Positions 32,752 to 41,516 of a DNA stretch of 64,000 nt are shown piece after piece. The DNA is from an uncultured Oscillospiraceae bacterium (GTDB lineage: Bacteria > Bacillota > Clostridia > Oscillospirales > Ruminococcaceae), in NCBI GenBank assembly GCA_910579175.1, contig CAJTTB010000015.1:1-64000 (forward strand), given 5' to 3'. A model generated the notes under the pieces. The model saw only the letters and a program-made list of their open reading frames with translations. It was not told the origin of the DNA and ran no database searches. Position numbers and translations under genes: made by a program. Within the stretch, counting starts at the first letter, position 1. Each line of letters starts with the position of its first letter.

Positions 32752-32842
32752 GTAAAATCAACTGCCTTTCTTTTTCCGTAATCATGTTGGATAACTGCTA
32801 CCATTACTATACACATTTTTTGGGAAAAAGAAAATAGATTCG

Positions 32843-33307
32843 TTATAAAAATTCTTTTAAAATGGAAGTTAATTTTTGTTCTGTGACATTGGAATAAAGT
32901 TTATTATCTATCATAATATTGGGAGATGTCCCACATTTTTTTAGGCAATTTTGTGTGATAAAATAGATTTTTCCATCTATTGAAACCGTTCCAGGTTCCA
33001 AATTTAATAATTTAGAAACGGCTTTACTGATTTGATACCCTCCCTTTTTGATACACCGGGGACCAGTACAGACAACGATTTTATGTTGATAAGTTTCTCC
33101 CTTTAAGCTGGGAAAGCGGGTTATCAATGCCTGTAAAAAACTGTCTTTTAAATTCATCGCTTCTGCTAACTGAGCTCTGGCAAAAATGGGAATATAACCA
33201 TAGATGGTCTGTATTTCTCTTAAAGCCTGTACAATTGTTTGTTGAGAAGTATCCTGTGATTGATAATATGCAATCACTTCTTGTAGTTTATCTTGTTGTT
33301 GATTCAT
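32843..33307 (-). CDS. NuoE-like [2Fe-2S] thioredoxin-fold protein
   Basis: A 154-residue protein of the NuoE/HoxE/HndA family: an N-terminal helical bundle (LREIQTIYGYIP) and a thioredoxin-like domain with all four cluster cysteines, C80 and C85 in CTGPRC, and C121 and C125 in CLKKC. It should carry one [2Fe-2S] cluster. Usual partners, a NuoF-like flavoprotein and a hydrogenase or formate dehydrogenase, are not in this window. A second NuoE-like gene lies 22 bases upstream in the same direction, so the two are probably cotranscribed. Confidence 0.88.
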   Translation of the reverse strand: MNQQQDKLQEVIAYYQSQDTSQQTIVQALREIQTIYGYIPIFARAQLAEAMNLKDSFLQALITRFPSLKGETYQHKIVVCTGPRCIKKGGYQISKAVSKLLNLEPGTVSIDGKIYFITQNCLKKCGTSPNIMIDNKLYSNVTEQKLTSILKEFL

Positions 33308-33329
33308 TTCAAACCCTCTATTTCAATCG

Positions 33330-33833
33330 TTAAATATGATATTGACAATGTCTGTAATGGGGTTGTATGGCTTGCTGTTTGAGCTGTTGGGCTTGTCGAT
33401 ATCCTTTCCATGCCTTAGAAGCACCTTCTTCAGTTACTTCTAAATCGGGAATTTGGTATGAATAAGCATTGTCAACGGTTTCATAGATAGGGGTATGGTC
33501 TGGAGCTTGATAACAAAGGGTGATATTTTGCATTGCATTGGGTTGGTGATTGGGTTCAAAGACCCATCCAGCCGCTTTATAAACACGATAGTTTTTTGGA
33601 GTAACCGTTTGTATTGGCGCGGTATCTCCTCTTAAGACAGGGTGATGGTGGATAAGCGCTTGAATAAAAAATAACTTTACTTCAAAAATTTGTGCCAATC
33701 GATTTTGTATCTGTGTGGGAATATATCCATATAATGCCTGTATTTCGCGAAGCGCTTGTAAAATTGTCTCTCGCGAATGCACCTGCATTTGATAATAATT
33801 TAAAATTTCATCGATTTGATTTTGATGATTCAA
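33330..33833 (-). CDS. NuoE-like paralog lacking the iron-sulfur cysteines
   Basis: A 167-residue protein whose first 70 residues parallel its neighbour (ILQALREIQALYGYIP against IVQALREIQTIYGYIP), so the NuoE helical bundle is present. The C-terminal half differs and has none of the cluster cysteines; it holds only two isolated cysteines and a Gln/His-rich tail. Start is TTG 33833 with GGAAAGG 10 bases upstream. It may dock onto the same partner as NuoE without passing electrons, or it may bind the neighbouring gene product. Function unknown. Confidence 0.7.
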   Translation of the reverse strand: MNHQNQIDEILNYYQMQVHSRETILQALREIQALYGYIPTQIQNRLAQIFEVKLFFIQALIHHHPVLRGDTAPIQTVTPKNYRVYKAAGWVFEPNHQPNAMQNITLCYQAPDHTPIYETVDNAYSYQIPDLEVTEEGASKAWKGYRQAQQLKQQAIQPHYRHCQYHI

Positions 33834-33884
33834 AAAATCACAACCTTTCCATGATTGTGATTAGTGTTCCATCATTGATTGAGA

Positions 33885-34253
33885 TTATCCGATAGAAGAT
33901 CCTTGTTTTACAGATTTGGATTTTATTTCTATCTGTTCATAAGTGTTTAAAAAGGTATATTCAGGATAAAAAATACCCGTTAAAAACCAATGTTGTTGTT
34001 GATTCCAATGTTGTTGTGTGTAAAATTGAGCGTATTCTTGTATAGTATGTGTTTGTTTAACTTTAAAAATATGTAGATGTTGTCTTAATAGGACCCATAT
34101 AATTGCACAACAGGTATTGATTCCAAATGTAATGGACATTACGATAAGCGCATTGGAATAACTGATACAAAAAGCCAAATTCAATAAGAATATATCCATA
34201 ACCAGTGTCAAAAAAATAATTCCTGTAAATACAATATTAAATTTTCGGTTCAT
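33885..34253 (-). CDS. Small membrane protein of unknown function
   Basis: 122 residues with two N-terminal membrane helices (about 7-30 and 34-58) and a soluble, His/Gln-rich C-terminal part (HTIQEYAQFYTQQHWNQQQ, landmark). GAGAGGA precedes the ATG, supporting a real gene. It lies upstream of the NuoE-like pair in the same direction with a gap of 51 bases and could share their transcript. No family is recognised. Confidence 0.65.
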   Translation of the reverse strand: MNRKFNIVFTGIIFLTLVMDIFLLNLAFCISYSNALIVMSITFGINTCCAIIWVLLRQHLHIFKVKQTHTIQEYAQFYTQQHWNQQQHWFLTGIFYPEYTFLNTYEQIEIKSKSVKQGSSIG

Positions 34254-34438
34254 ATCTGATTTCCTCTCATAAAAAGATATCCTATATTTATGAGAAAGGC
34301 ATTGTCATTTATGCCTAAAATTCTTTTTGATTTAGAACAATCAAATTTTGCTGTACAGACCGATATTCGTTATGATACAATCCTACTGTTAGATAGTTGC
34401 TTTTTCATCGATATGAAATTAGAAAGGAAGTGTTTTAA

Positions 34439-34684
34439 ATGTCTTTTTTAGCAGTACCTTCTTTGGAATACCTAAAAAATCAAAATATTTTTTCTGGAAG
34501 TTATCAAAATTATAATTTTAAAATTTTTCCCAAAGGAGAAGTTATGACCGTAGCTGTTTGGTTTGGGCGTTTTTGTTATGACAAAAGTGAAATAACTAAT
34601 ACAGAAGAATTTACAATCAATCTTGAGGGATATCAACAGATGATTACTTGGATAGAACAACACTATCAAACCGAAATCAAGTAG
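34439..34684 (+). CDS. Conserved small hypothetical protein
   Basis: An 81-residue soluble protein with the pattern SGSYQNYNFKIFPKGE, MTVAVWFGRFCYDKSEI and a C-terminal helix YQQMITWIEQHY. I associate this layout with short uncharacterised proteins common in gut Clostridia, but know no function. GAAAGGAAG lies 11 bases before the ATG. It is divergent from the membrane protein gene; the 185 bp between should hold both promoters. Confidence 0.7.
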   Translation: MSFLAVPSLEYLKNQNIFSGSYQNYNFKIFPKGEVMTVAVWFGRFCYDKSEITNTEEFTINLEGYQQMITWIEQHYQTEIK

Positions 34685-34767
34685 TGATATGATAATCCAT
34701 AAACAGAGAGACTGCTAAATGATTCACCTGCTGCATATACTTTACAAATATGCTTTTGGGGTGAATT

Positions 34768-36303
34768 ATGAAAAAGGTAAAATCTCTGTTGTTAAGTGTG
34801 TTTTTATTAACTGGAACCGCTTTGCTAATTCGTGCAATTGGAATTTCCTTTACAGCTTATCTTTCCAATAAAATTGGAGCTGTGGGAATTGGTATTTATC
34901 AATTGATTATGTCAGTGTATTCTTTGGCAATTACATTGGCGACTTCTGGAATTAAATTTACAGCAACCCGTCTGGTTTCTGAAGAAGCTGGAGCAAATCG
35001 CAGTTGTGGTGTGAGAAAGGCGGTTAGAAGCTGTTTATTATATGCTTTTACCTTTAGTATCATAACGGCGCTGCTTTTGTTTTTCAATGCCAACTGGATT
35101 GGGACCGTTTGGCTAGATGATCAAAGGACGGTTTTATCTTTGCGTTTGTTGGCAATCGGGTTGCCTTTTGTAGCTGTTTCAGCAGTGATGAATGGTTATT
35201 TTACAGCTGTTCGGAGCTCCCAAAAGGGCGCTTTTATTCAAATTGCAGACCAGTTTATTATGATTATTATCACAGTGATGGGGCTGAATTTATTACTTCC
35301 CAAGGGGGTGGAGTATGCTTGTGTCGCTCTGGTCATTGGTTCTTGTGTATCAGAGTGTTTTACTTGTGTCTTTTTGGGATTATGCTATTGTTTGGAAAAG
35401 AAAAATAAGGGCGAACAAAATAAAAAATGCCCTGGAATTTTTAAGAGGATGCTTCAGATAGGAATCCCCATCGCATTGAGTTCTTATGCGCGTTCAGGAC
35501 TTTCTACAATACAGCATTTGTTGATTCCCAGAGGTTTATCAAAATCTGGCTCTTCTAAAGAAGAGGCTTTTAGCGCCTATGGAACGGTTCATGGAATGGT
35601 GCTGCCACTTATTTTATACCCTTCTGCACTGATGATTTCACTGGCGGAGTTGTTGGTACCAGAATTGACTGAATGTCAAGTGAAAGGACATCGAAAGCGC
35701 ATTGATTATATGTCCAGTAGAACGTTTCAATTGAGTCTATTATTTTCAGTTGGCGTAATGGGTGTGTTATTTTGTTTTTCAGAGGAACTGGGGAATGGCA
35801 TTTATCACAATGCAGATGCCGCAAGGTATATTCAAATATTCGCTCCATTGGTTTTAATTATGTATATGGATACTGTTGTAGATGGAATGTTAAAGGGGTT
35901 GGGTGAACAACTCAACTCGATGAAATACAATGTGATAGATGCGTTTTGTTGTGTGGTAATGGTTTATTTTTTAATTCCGATTTATGGTATTCGGGGTTAT
36001 ATTATCACAGTTATGGTATCTGAAGTATTGAATTTTTCATTGAGTTTAAATCGCTTAATTAAGATTACAAATATTCGTTTGAATTTATTCAATAGCTTGT
36101 GTAAACCAGTTTTTTGCATTTTGTTATCAAGTGTATTTGTGCAGTTTTTTTTAAAGCCCAACAGTGTGTTTGGAAAGTTTTTCCCACAGACGTTGTTACT
36201 TCAGATTCCCATGATGATACTGTGTTATGTGGTTTTTCTGATTTTAACCTCAGCACTGAACAAAGAGGATACCCAGTGGCTTCGCTGCATTTTAAAAAAA
36301 TAA
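34768..36303 (+). CDS. SpoVB/MurJ-like polysaccharide flippase (MOP superfamily)
   Basis: A 511-residue membrane protein with about 14 helices. The N-terminal RAIGISFTAYLSNKIGAVGIGIYQLIMSVYSLA region and the downstream GIPIALSSYARSG...LLIPRGL block match the SpoVB/YtgP branch of lipid-linked oligosaccharide flippases, which act in peptidoglycan synthesis or the spore cortex. GGGGTGA precedes the ATG. It is monocistronic, separate from the polysaccharide operon further downstream, which carries its own flippase. Confidence 0.85.
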   Translation: MKKVKSLLLSVFLLTGTALLIRAIGISFTAYLSNKIGAVGIGIYQLIMSVYSLAITLATSGIKFTATRLVSEEAGANRSCGVRKAVRSCLLYAFTFSIITALLLFFNANWIGTVWLDDQRTVLSLRLLAIGLPFVAVSAVMNGYFTAVRSSQKGAFIQIADQFIMIIITVMGLNLLLPKGVEYACVALVIGSCVSECFTCVFLGLCYCLEKKNKGEQNKKCPGIFKRMLQIGIPIALSSYARSGLSTIQHLLIPRGLSKSGSSKEEAFSAYGTVHGMVLPLILYPSALMISLAELLVPELTECQVKGHRKRIDYMSSRTFQLSLLFSVGVMGVLFCFSEELGNGIYHNADAARYIQIFAPLVLIMYMDTVVDGMLKGLGEQLNSMKYNVIDAFCCVVMVYFLIPIYGIRGYIITVMVSEVLNFSLSLNRLIKITNIRLNLFNSLCKPVFCILLSSVFVQFFLKPNSVFGKFFPQTLLLQIPMMILCYVVFLILTSALNKEDTQWLRCILKK

Positions 36304-36527
36304 GCTTCTAGAATATGGCTGATTTTTAATCTGAAGTCTGGTTGATTTTGCATTTTTTTCTCATTTTTATCAAAAATATTTTATAATTATCTAGTATGAT
36401 ACTAGTAATCCAAAAACGGATTCACCCACTGTCGGGGTTCATTGGGCGATGAACGCACTGATGGACATGGCAGACAAACAATAAGGTCTTTTTTGCGTTC
36501 AAAAAAGAATTTAGAATAGATAAATGA
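36304..36527 (+). other. Non-coding region with an unexplained structured stretch
   Basis: The G+C-richer stretch 36416-36480 stands out in AT-rich DNA. It contains a perfect hairpin GTTCAT-TGGGCG-ATGAAC, and a strong palindromic terminator follows at 36528. A TATGAT at 36395-36400 could be a -10 box but lacks a good -35. It matches no riboswitch or ncRNA family that I can recall with confidence. Confidence 0.35.
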
Positions 36528-36577
36528 TTTACAAGATAAAAGCGGTTGTGATATCACAACCGCTTTTATCTTGTAAA
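36528..36577. terminator. 50-bp perfect palindrome, bidirectional terminator
   Basis: Left arm 36528-36552 (starting TTTACAAGATAAAAGCGG) and right arm 36553-36577 are exact reverse complements, 25 bp each. The A/T-rich outer ends give U-runs both ways. It separates plus-strand transcription from the minus-strand glycosylase gene. Confidence 0.85.
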
Positions 36578-36585
36578 CAATAGTA

Positions 36586-37083
36586 TTATTGTTTTAAAGC
36601 ATCCAATAAAATTTGATAAGCTGCTTTTAATTGCTGATAACTGGTTCGGCAATTTGCCGGGCTAGTGGAAGGCAAGGAGATGGCGGGAATTTTCGTTTGG
36701 GGAAAACAGTATTTTTCATATAATTGATAAGCCTTTGCTCCAGTCGTAAAGATGGTATGAATTTGGCTGTTGGATAATATTTCACTGAGGTTATTGGGAA
36801 TGGGATTTTGAATGCTGCTGTCTGAAGCTCCATCGATTTCACAGGATTTGAGCACATCCCAAAGTGCAATTTGGTTTTGTAATAACAGATTTTGTTTTTC
36901 TTGATTGGTGGTGGGAAGTGGTTTTTCCAGTAGATCTGAAATAATTTTCCAAAATCGATTTTGAGGATGTCCATAGTAAAATCCATATTCTCTAGATTTT
37001 GGAGAGGGCATGGTTCCTAATATTAAAATGCGAGAATGGGAATCATAACAAGGGGGAATGGTGTGTGTGATGGTTTGTTTCAT
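36586..37083 (-). CDS. DNA-deoxyinosine/uracil glycosylase (UDG superfamily, family 6-like)
   Basis: A 165-residue member of the uracil-DNA glycosylase superfamily. The N-terminal motif ILGTMPSPKSREYGFYYGHPQNRFW matches hypoxanthine-DNA glycosylases (family 6), and the second motif LPSTSPAN supplies the DNA-intercalation loop. It should remove deaminated bases, mainly hypoxanthine, in base-excision repair. Length is standard. It is a single gene with its own terminator; its ribosome binding site, AAAGGA, is modest. Confidence 0.88.
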   Translation of the reverse strand: MKQTITHTIPPCYDSHSRILILGTMPSPKSREYGFYYGHPQNRFWKIISDLLEKPLPTTNQEKQNLLLQNQIALWDVLKSCEIDGASDSSIQNPIPNNLSEILSNSQIHTIFTTGAKAYQLYEKYCFPQTKIPAISLPSTSPANCRTSYQQLKAAYQILLDALKQ

Positions 37084-37188
37084 AAAATAGTCCTTTCGTA
37101 AAAGCTATTATCATACTAACATGACTTGAAAGAAATGTAAATGGATCCAATATAAAATGAGAATTTGCACCAAAAAAAGGGTATTTAC

Positions 37189-37217
37189 TTGCTTTTTAAA
37201 AATTCACATGGTAAAAT
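37189..37217 (+). promoter_or_regulatory. Promoter of the polysaccharide operon
   Basis: TTGCTT (37189-37194), 17 bases, TAAAAT (37212-37217), 46 bp before the DUF2142 start codon. Confidence 0.6.
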
Positions 37218-37262
37218 AATAGAAGTTTTATGAAAAATTAAACTGGAGGATTGTAGGAATTT

Positions 37263-39353
37263 ATGGACGCAGCAAAAAAAAATGCAGCTTCAAAGAGGAT
37301 AAAAAAAGAAAAAAGATATCAAGAAAGTGTTTTTTTTAAAAATCTAGAGCGTTTTTTTAAAAAATACAAGCATATTTTTGCTTTACTTTGTATGATTGGT
37401 ATTATGTTGGGAGTCAGTTTCCATTTATTTGAACAGGTGGTTCGAGATGCCAGTGAAACCCCAGCTTGTATTTTAAGTACAAATGATGCAAATAATACTT
37501 CTCAAGATGTCATTGGCAAATTTGATAAGGAAACCATTATCAATCAAAATTTTATTGCTACAGAGAGAAGTATTACTGGATTTTCTATCCAATTTGCCAC
37601 TTATGGAGCAGTTCCTCACGGAGTTGTAACAGCGACATTGGTCAATTTAGAGACCAATCAAGAGGTTTATAAGACCCATATCGATATCAGTGAAATTAGA
37701 GATAATCTCTATTATGATATTTTGTTTTATAGCAAGGCAATTCCCACCAATCCTGGAGATCGTTTTCAGTTAAATTTATATGTTTCCAATCTCTATGCAA
37801 ATAGCGAACTGACAGTCTATCATACAGGCGATTTGGATTATGCACAAGGAGATTTCTTTATCAATGGAAGACGCCAGCAAAATGATCTATCCTTTAAGAT
37901 ATATTCTGGACAAAATGCCTTTATCAAATACCTATTTTGGATTTTAGCAGTTGCAATAATACTGTTTTTTGTAGTGTTTTATGTTCTGATCTTTTGTATC
38001 AAAATAAAGATAGAACGATTGGCAGCGATTGTTTTGCTGTTTTTTGGAATGATTTATATGTTTGTCATTCCTCCTAAATCCGTACCAGATGAGCAGGCTC
38101 ATATTGATACCGCATATCATTATTCTAATTTGATGATGTTTCAAAATTATCCAGAGGACAATTCAAAGCGATTGACACAGCGAAAAGAAGATGCAGAATT
38201 TTTGGGATTACAACCCCAGATTACGATAGAAAATTATCGAACCCTTTATAAACATTTTTTTGAAATGCAACAAAGTGATGAAATGGTACAAGCGAATGCA
38301 AAAGTAGTTAATGCCCCATTCTTTTTATATATTCCATCCGCTTTGGGGATTACCATTGGAAGACTGCTGCATTTGGGAACCATTCCCATGTATTATTTGG
38401 GGCGGCTATTCAATCTGTTGAGTTATATAGTATTGATGTATCTTGCAATTAAGAAGATGCCTTTTGGGAAGATGATTTTATTTGGACTGTGTGTGTTGCC
38501 ATTGATGTTGCAACAATCAGCTTCTTTTTCTTATGATGTATTGTTGAATTCCTTAGCCTTTTTATTAATTGCCTATATTTTATCGATTGCATATGGAACG
38601 CAGGAGATAAAGGTGCTGGATTTGATAATTTTGTGTGTTTTGAGTGGGTTGCTTTCCCTTTGTAAAGGTGGGGCTTATTTCCCAATTGCATTTCTTTCCT
38701 TAATCATTCCTATCAAGCGTTTTCCTGAACGTAAAAATCACCATATTTTTGTTGGGGCTGCAATTGGAGTTTCCTGTCTGGCATTCTTTGGATATCATTT
38801 GAGTCTGTTATTGGATATGTCATCGGGAAGTGAAGGCTTTGTGATTGAATGGTCTCAAACACCTGCTTATACCATTCCTTATATGCTTTCTCACATTGGT
38901 GAAACATTAGAATTATTTGCTAATACCTTTATTCAGAAAAAAGATTTTTATTTGATTTCTTCCATTGGTCGTTTGGGCTGGCTAGAGTTTGGAATTTCTA
39001 ATTTTTTGGCACTGTTGTTTGTATTATTCTTGGTACTAACCGCAATCAAGCCACAGTCAGAGTTACAACCGATTAAATTAGGGGTAAAATTTTGGATGAT
39101 TTGTATTATCCTAGGTAGCGTGGTATTGGTAGAGGTGGGAATGGCAACAAGCTGGACACCGATTGATTATGAATTTATTGAAGGGGTACAGGGAAGGTAT
39201 TTTATTCCAGTTTATCCATTGTTATTTTTATTGCTCAGAAACCATTCGTTGACCTTTCAGAAAAATACAGATAGAACCTTATTATTTTCTGGTATGTGGT
39301 TGCAATTTGCCGCAATTACTGAAATCATACGAACACTGTTATTTGTGGGATAG
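37263..39353 (+). CDS. DUF2142-type polytopic membrane protein (putative glycosyltransferase)
   Basis: A 696-residue membrane protein. After one helix (about 40-60) comes an extracytoplasmic beta-rich region (65-215), then about ten helices. The motif PPKSVPDEQAHIDTAYHY (landmark) at the first loop after the second helix matches the DUF2142/GT-C-like family, where an acidic DE pair in this loop is thought catalytic. Such proteins move sugars from polyprenyl carriers outside the membrane. GGAGGA lies 12 bases before the ATG. It heads the polysaccharide operon. Confidence 0.85.
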   Translation: MDAAKKNAASKRIKKEKRYQESVFFKNLERFFKKYKHIFALLCMIGIMLGVSFHLFEQVVRDASETPACILSTNDANNTSQDVIGKFDKETIINQNFIATERSITGFSIQFATYGAVPHGVVTATLVNLETNQEVYKTHIDISEIRDNLYYDILFYSKAIPTNPGDRFQLNLYVSNLYANSELTVYHTGDLDYAQGDFFINGRRQQNDLSFKIYSGQNAFIKYLFWILAVAIILFFVVFYVLIFCIKIKIERLAAIVLLFFGMIYMFVIPPKSVPDEQAHIDTAYHYSNLMMFQNYPEDNSKRLTQRKEDAEFLGLQPQITIENYRTLYKHFFEMQQSDEMVQANAKVVNAPFFLYIPSALGITIGRLLHLGTIPMYYLGRLFNLLSYIVLMYLAIKKMPFGKMILFGLCVLPLMLQQSASFSYDVLLNSLAFLLIAYILSIAYGTQEIKVLDLIILCVLSGLLSLCKGGAYFPIAFLSLIIPIKRFPERKNHHIFVGAAIGVSCLAFFGYHLSLLLDMSSGSEGFVIEWSQTPAYTIPYMLSHIGETLELFANTFIQKKDFYLISSIGRLGWLEFGISNFLALLFVLFLVLTAIKPQSELQPIKLGVKFWMICIILGSVVLVEVGMATSWTPIDYEFIEGVQGRYFIPVYPLLFLLLRNHSLTFQKNTDRTLLFSGMWLQFAAITEIIRTLLFVG

Positions 39354-39367
39354 GGGTTTATATCAAG

Positions 39368-40216
39368 ATGAGAGAATATGATACAAAGACATTAAAACGT
39401 CTGCAACAGATAGAGTTGGAAATTTTAGATGATTTTATGGCTATCTGCAAGCGTTATCAACTGGAATACTTTGGCTTTGGTGGTACGGGAATAGGCGTGT
39501 TGAGACATCGGGGATTTATTCCATGGGATGATGATATTGATGTGGCACTGACCCGTAAGGATTATGATAAATTTATTGAGGTGGCACAAAGGGAATATTC
39601 CCATAAATATACCATTTTAAATGCGCAAACAGATCCCAATTATCCGCTTGCAACCACACGTTGGATTGTAAATGGAACAAAATTTAGAGAATATTCTATG
39701 AAGGACGTCAAATGTGATTTGGGTATTTTTTTAGATATATATGCCTTTGACAATGTGCCTGATGATGATAAACTCATGAGAAAACAGGCAAAAGAGGTTT
39801 GGTTTTGGAATAAATTGATGATTTTACGCAGTGTGCCTTTTCCAGTACTTGGCTTTCATAATTGGAAAGCCAAACTCATTCATGGAATTTGTGCAGTGGT
39901 GCATTATGCAATGAAGCTTTGTTGTATCTCTAAAAAGTGGTTGGCAAAGAAGATGTTACAGGCAACAACGAGATATAATCATCAAGACAGCAAAAGGCTT
40001 GCTTATTATTGTGATACCAATCCATATACCAATATGATAGAAAAAATACAGTTGTATCCCTTGCAAGAATTGGAATTTGAAGGCAGAAAGATGACCTTTC
40101 CAAAAGAGATGCACGATATGTTGACTATACTTTATGGGGATTATATGCAGCTTCCGCCAGTGGAGAAACGCAAGAATCATTTTCCATATGAACTGGATTT
40201 TGGAAACCGAAAGTAA
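39368..40216 (+). CDS. LicD-family phosphotransferase-like protein
   Basis: 282 residues with the LicD signature: a helix LQQIELEILDDFMAICKRY, then GGTGIGVLRHRGFIPWDDDIDVAL (residues 37-60), a nucleotidyltransferase-like core with the DDDID acidic cluster. LicD proteins attach phosphocholine or other phospho-substituents to cell-surface glycans. Nothing here indicates which group is transferred. The gene starts 14 bases after the DUF2142 gene and precedes a flippase by 22 bases, so all act in one surface glycan pathway. Confidence 0.92.
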   Translation: MREYDTKTLKRLQQIELEILDDFMAICKRYQLEYFGFGGTGIGVLRHRGFIPWDDDIDVALTRKDYDKFIEVAQREYSHKYTILNAQTDPNYPLATTRWIVNGTKFREYSMKDVKCDLGIFLDIYAFDNVPDDDKLMRKQAKEVWFWNKLMILRSVPFPVLGFHNWKAKLIHGICAVVHYAMKLCCISKKWLAKKMLQATTRYNHQDSKRLAYYCDTNPYTNMIEKIQLYPLQELEFEGRKMTFPKEMHDMLTILYGDYMQLPPVEKRKNHFPYELDFGNRK

Positions 40217-40238
40217 ATAAAAAACTGAGGAAATTCTT

Positions 40239-41516
40239 ATGAAGTTACAAGCATTGATTTTGGGAAATGAAAAAAACTTAGGTAGAAAGATTTATTTATG
40301 GACAATCCTGTCTGGGATTGCTTATGCAGCAACCACACTGCTATTGACTTGGGTTGTTACGATGGTGTTGGGAGAACAAAAATCCGATTCCTTTTATTTT
40401 GCCTATACAACTGCCCAGTTGTTTTTGACAGTAGGATTTTATGGCATGCGCGTATTTCAGGCTTCTGATATGAAAAATGCTTATTGTTTTCAGGAATACT
40501 GTTCTTCTAGGGTAATTTCCTGTGCGATTATGATGTTGGCTTCTGTCGTATTTGTGCTGATCAATGGATATGATATGGAAAAGACCATCTTAATTATTTT
40601 GGTTTGCGCCTATCGTGGATTTGATGCAGTCAGCGATGTATTTGAAGCGCTTTATCAACAAAATGGGCGAATGGATTTGTCAGGGAAGTCTTCTTTTTTT
40701 AAAATTGCAATTTCTACAATTGTGTTTATTTTGGTATTTTTGTTGACCAAAAGTCCCGTTTGGGCAACCTTATTTGCCCTGATAAGTACAATTTTGGTAT
40801 GGTTGTGTTTGGATATTGCAATTGTAAATGAGTTTGCGCGATTGCAAATTGATTTAAAAAACAAACGTGTAAGGTCATTGCTTCTAGCTTGTTTACCGTT
40901 GTGTATGGGAAATTTTTTGTGTAACTATATCTTTAGTGCATCAAAATTTGCGATTGACCAACAAGCTGTGACAGAAGGCATACAGACAATTTACAATATA
41001 TTATTTATGCCAGCTTCAGTAATTAATTTATTTAGTGGATTTATTTTTAAACCAATGGTGACTTCTTTGGCAATGCGTTGGGGAGATAAAAAATATCATT
41101 CGTTTCAACAAACCCTGTTTCGACTTACTTTGGCAGTTGGTGGTTTAACCTTGTTGGCAGTTGTTGCCGGATATTTTTTGGGAACACCAATTCTTGGATT
41201 TATCTATCATGTTGATTTATCTAGCTATCGATGGCATTTGAGTATTATGATTATTGGTGGAGGATTAAGCGCTTTTAGTACTGTATTATATTATGTCGCA
41301 ACGATTATGCGATGTCAAAAACAAATTATGCTGATTTATGCGTTGACAGCAGTATTGGCATTGTCTATTTCTGGCGTATTGGTGAAATATTGGGGACTTA
41401 TGGGTGCCGCGTTGGGATATTTGTTATTGATGTTATTTATGACAATGTTATTTGTTGGGCTTTGGATTTGGCAGATAAAAAAAGCCTACCAATTGGAAAG
41501 GAAGGATATTCATTGA
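40239..41516 (+). CDS. Oligosaccharide flippase (Wzx/MOP-like)
   Basis: A 425-residue membrane protein with 12 or so helices and no charged catalytic motif, resembling Wzx-type polysaccharide flippases that move undecaprenyl-linked units across the membrane. Its place between LicD and glycosyltransferase genes fits. TGAGGAAA precedes the ATG. The last bases (TTGATAA) overlap the start of the next gene by four bases, giving likely translational coupling. Confidence 0.85.
   Translation: MKLQALILGNEKNLGRKIYLWTILSGIAYAATTLLLTWVVTMVLGEQKSDSFYFAYTTAQLFLTVGFYGMRVFQASDMKNAYCFQEYCSSRVISCAIMMLASVVFVLINGYDMEKTILIILVCAYRGFDAVSDVFEALYQQNGRMDLSGKSSFFKIAISTIVFILVFLLTKSPVWATLFALISTILVWLCLDIAIVNEFARLQIDLKNKRVRSLLLACLPLCMGNFLCNYIFSASKFAIDQQAVTEGIQTIYNILFMPASVINLFSGFIFKPMVTSLAMRWGDKKYHSFQQTLFRLTLAVGGLTLLAVVAGYFLGTPILGFIYHVDLSSYRWHLSIMIIGGGLSAFSTVLYYVATIMRCQKQIMLIYALTAVLALSISGVLVKYWGLMGAALGYLLLMLFMTMLFVGLWIWQIKKAYQLERKDIH

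Noticed and set aside
36416..36480. Fluoride riboswitch at 36.4 kb
   Set aside because: GGGCGATG and CTGATGG echo the fluoride aptamer, but the central stem and the closing CCTAC are missing, and no fluoride exporter gene follows.
41312..41512. Upstream extension of the glycosyltransferase frame to an ATG at 41312
   Set aside because: It would overlap the flippase gene by about 200 bases in another frame. The TTG at 41513 has AAGGAAGG in front and begins just before the conserved GT2 N terminus.
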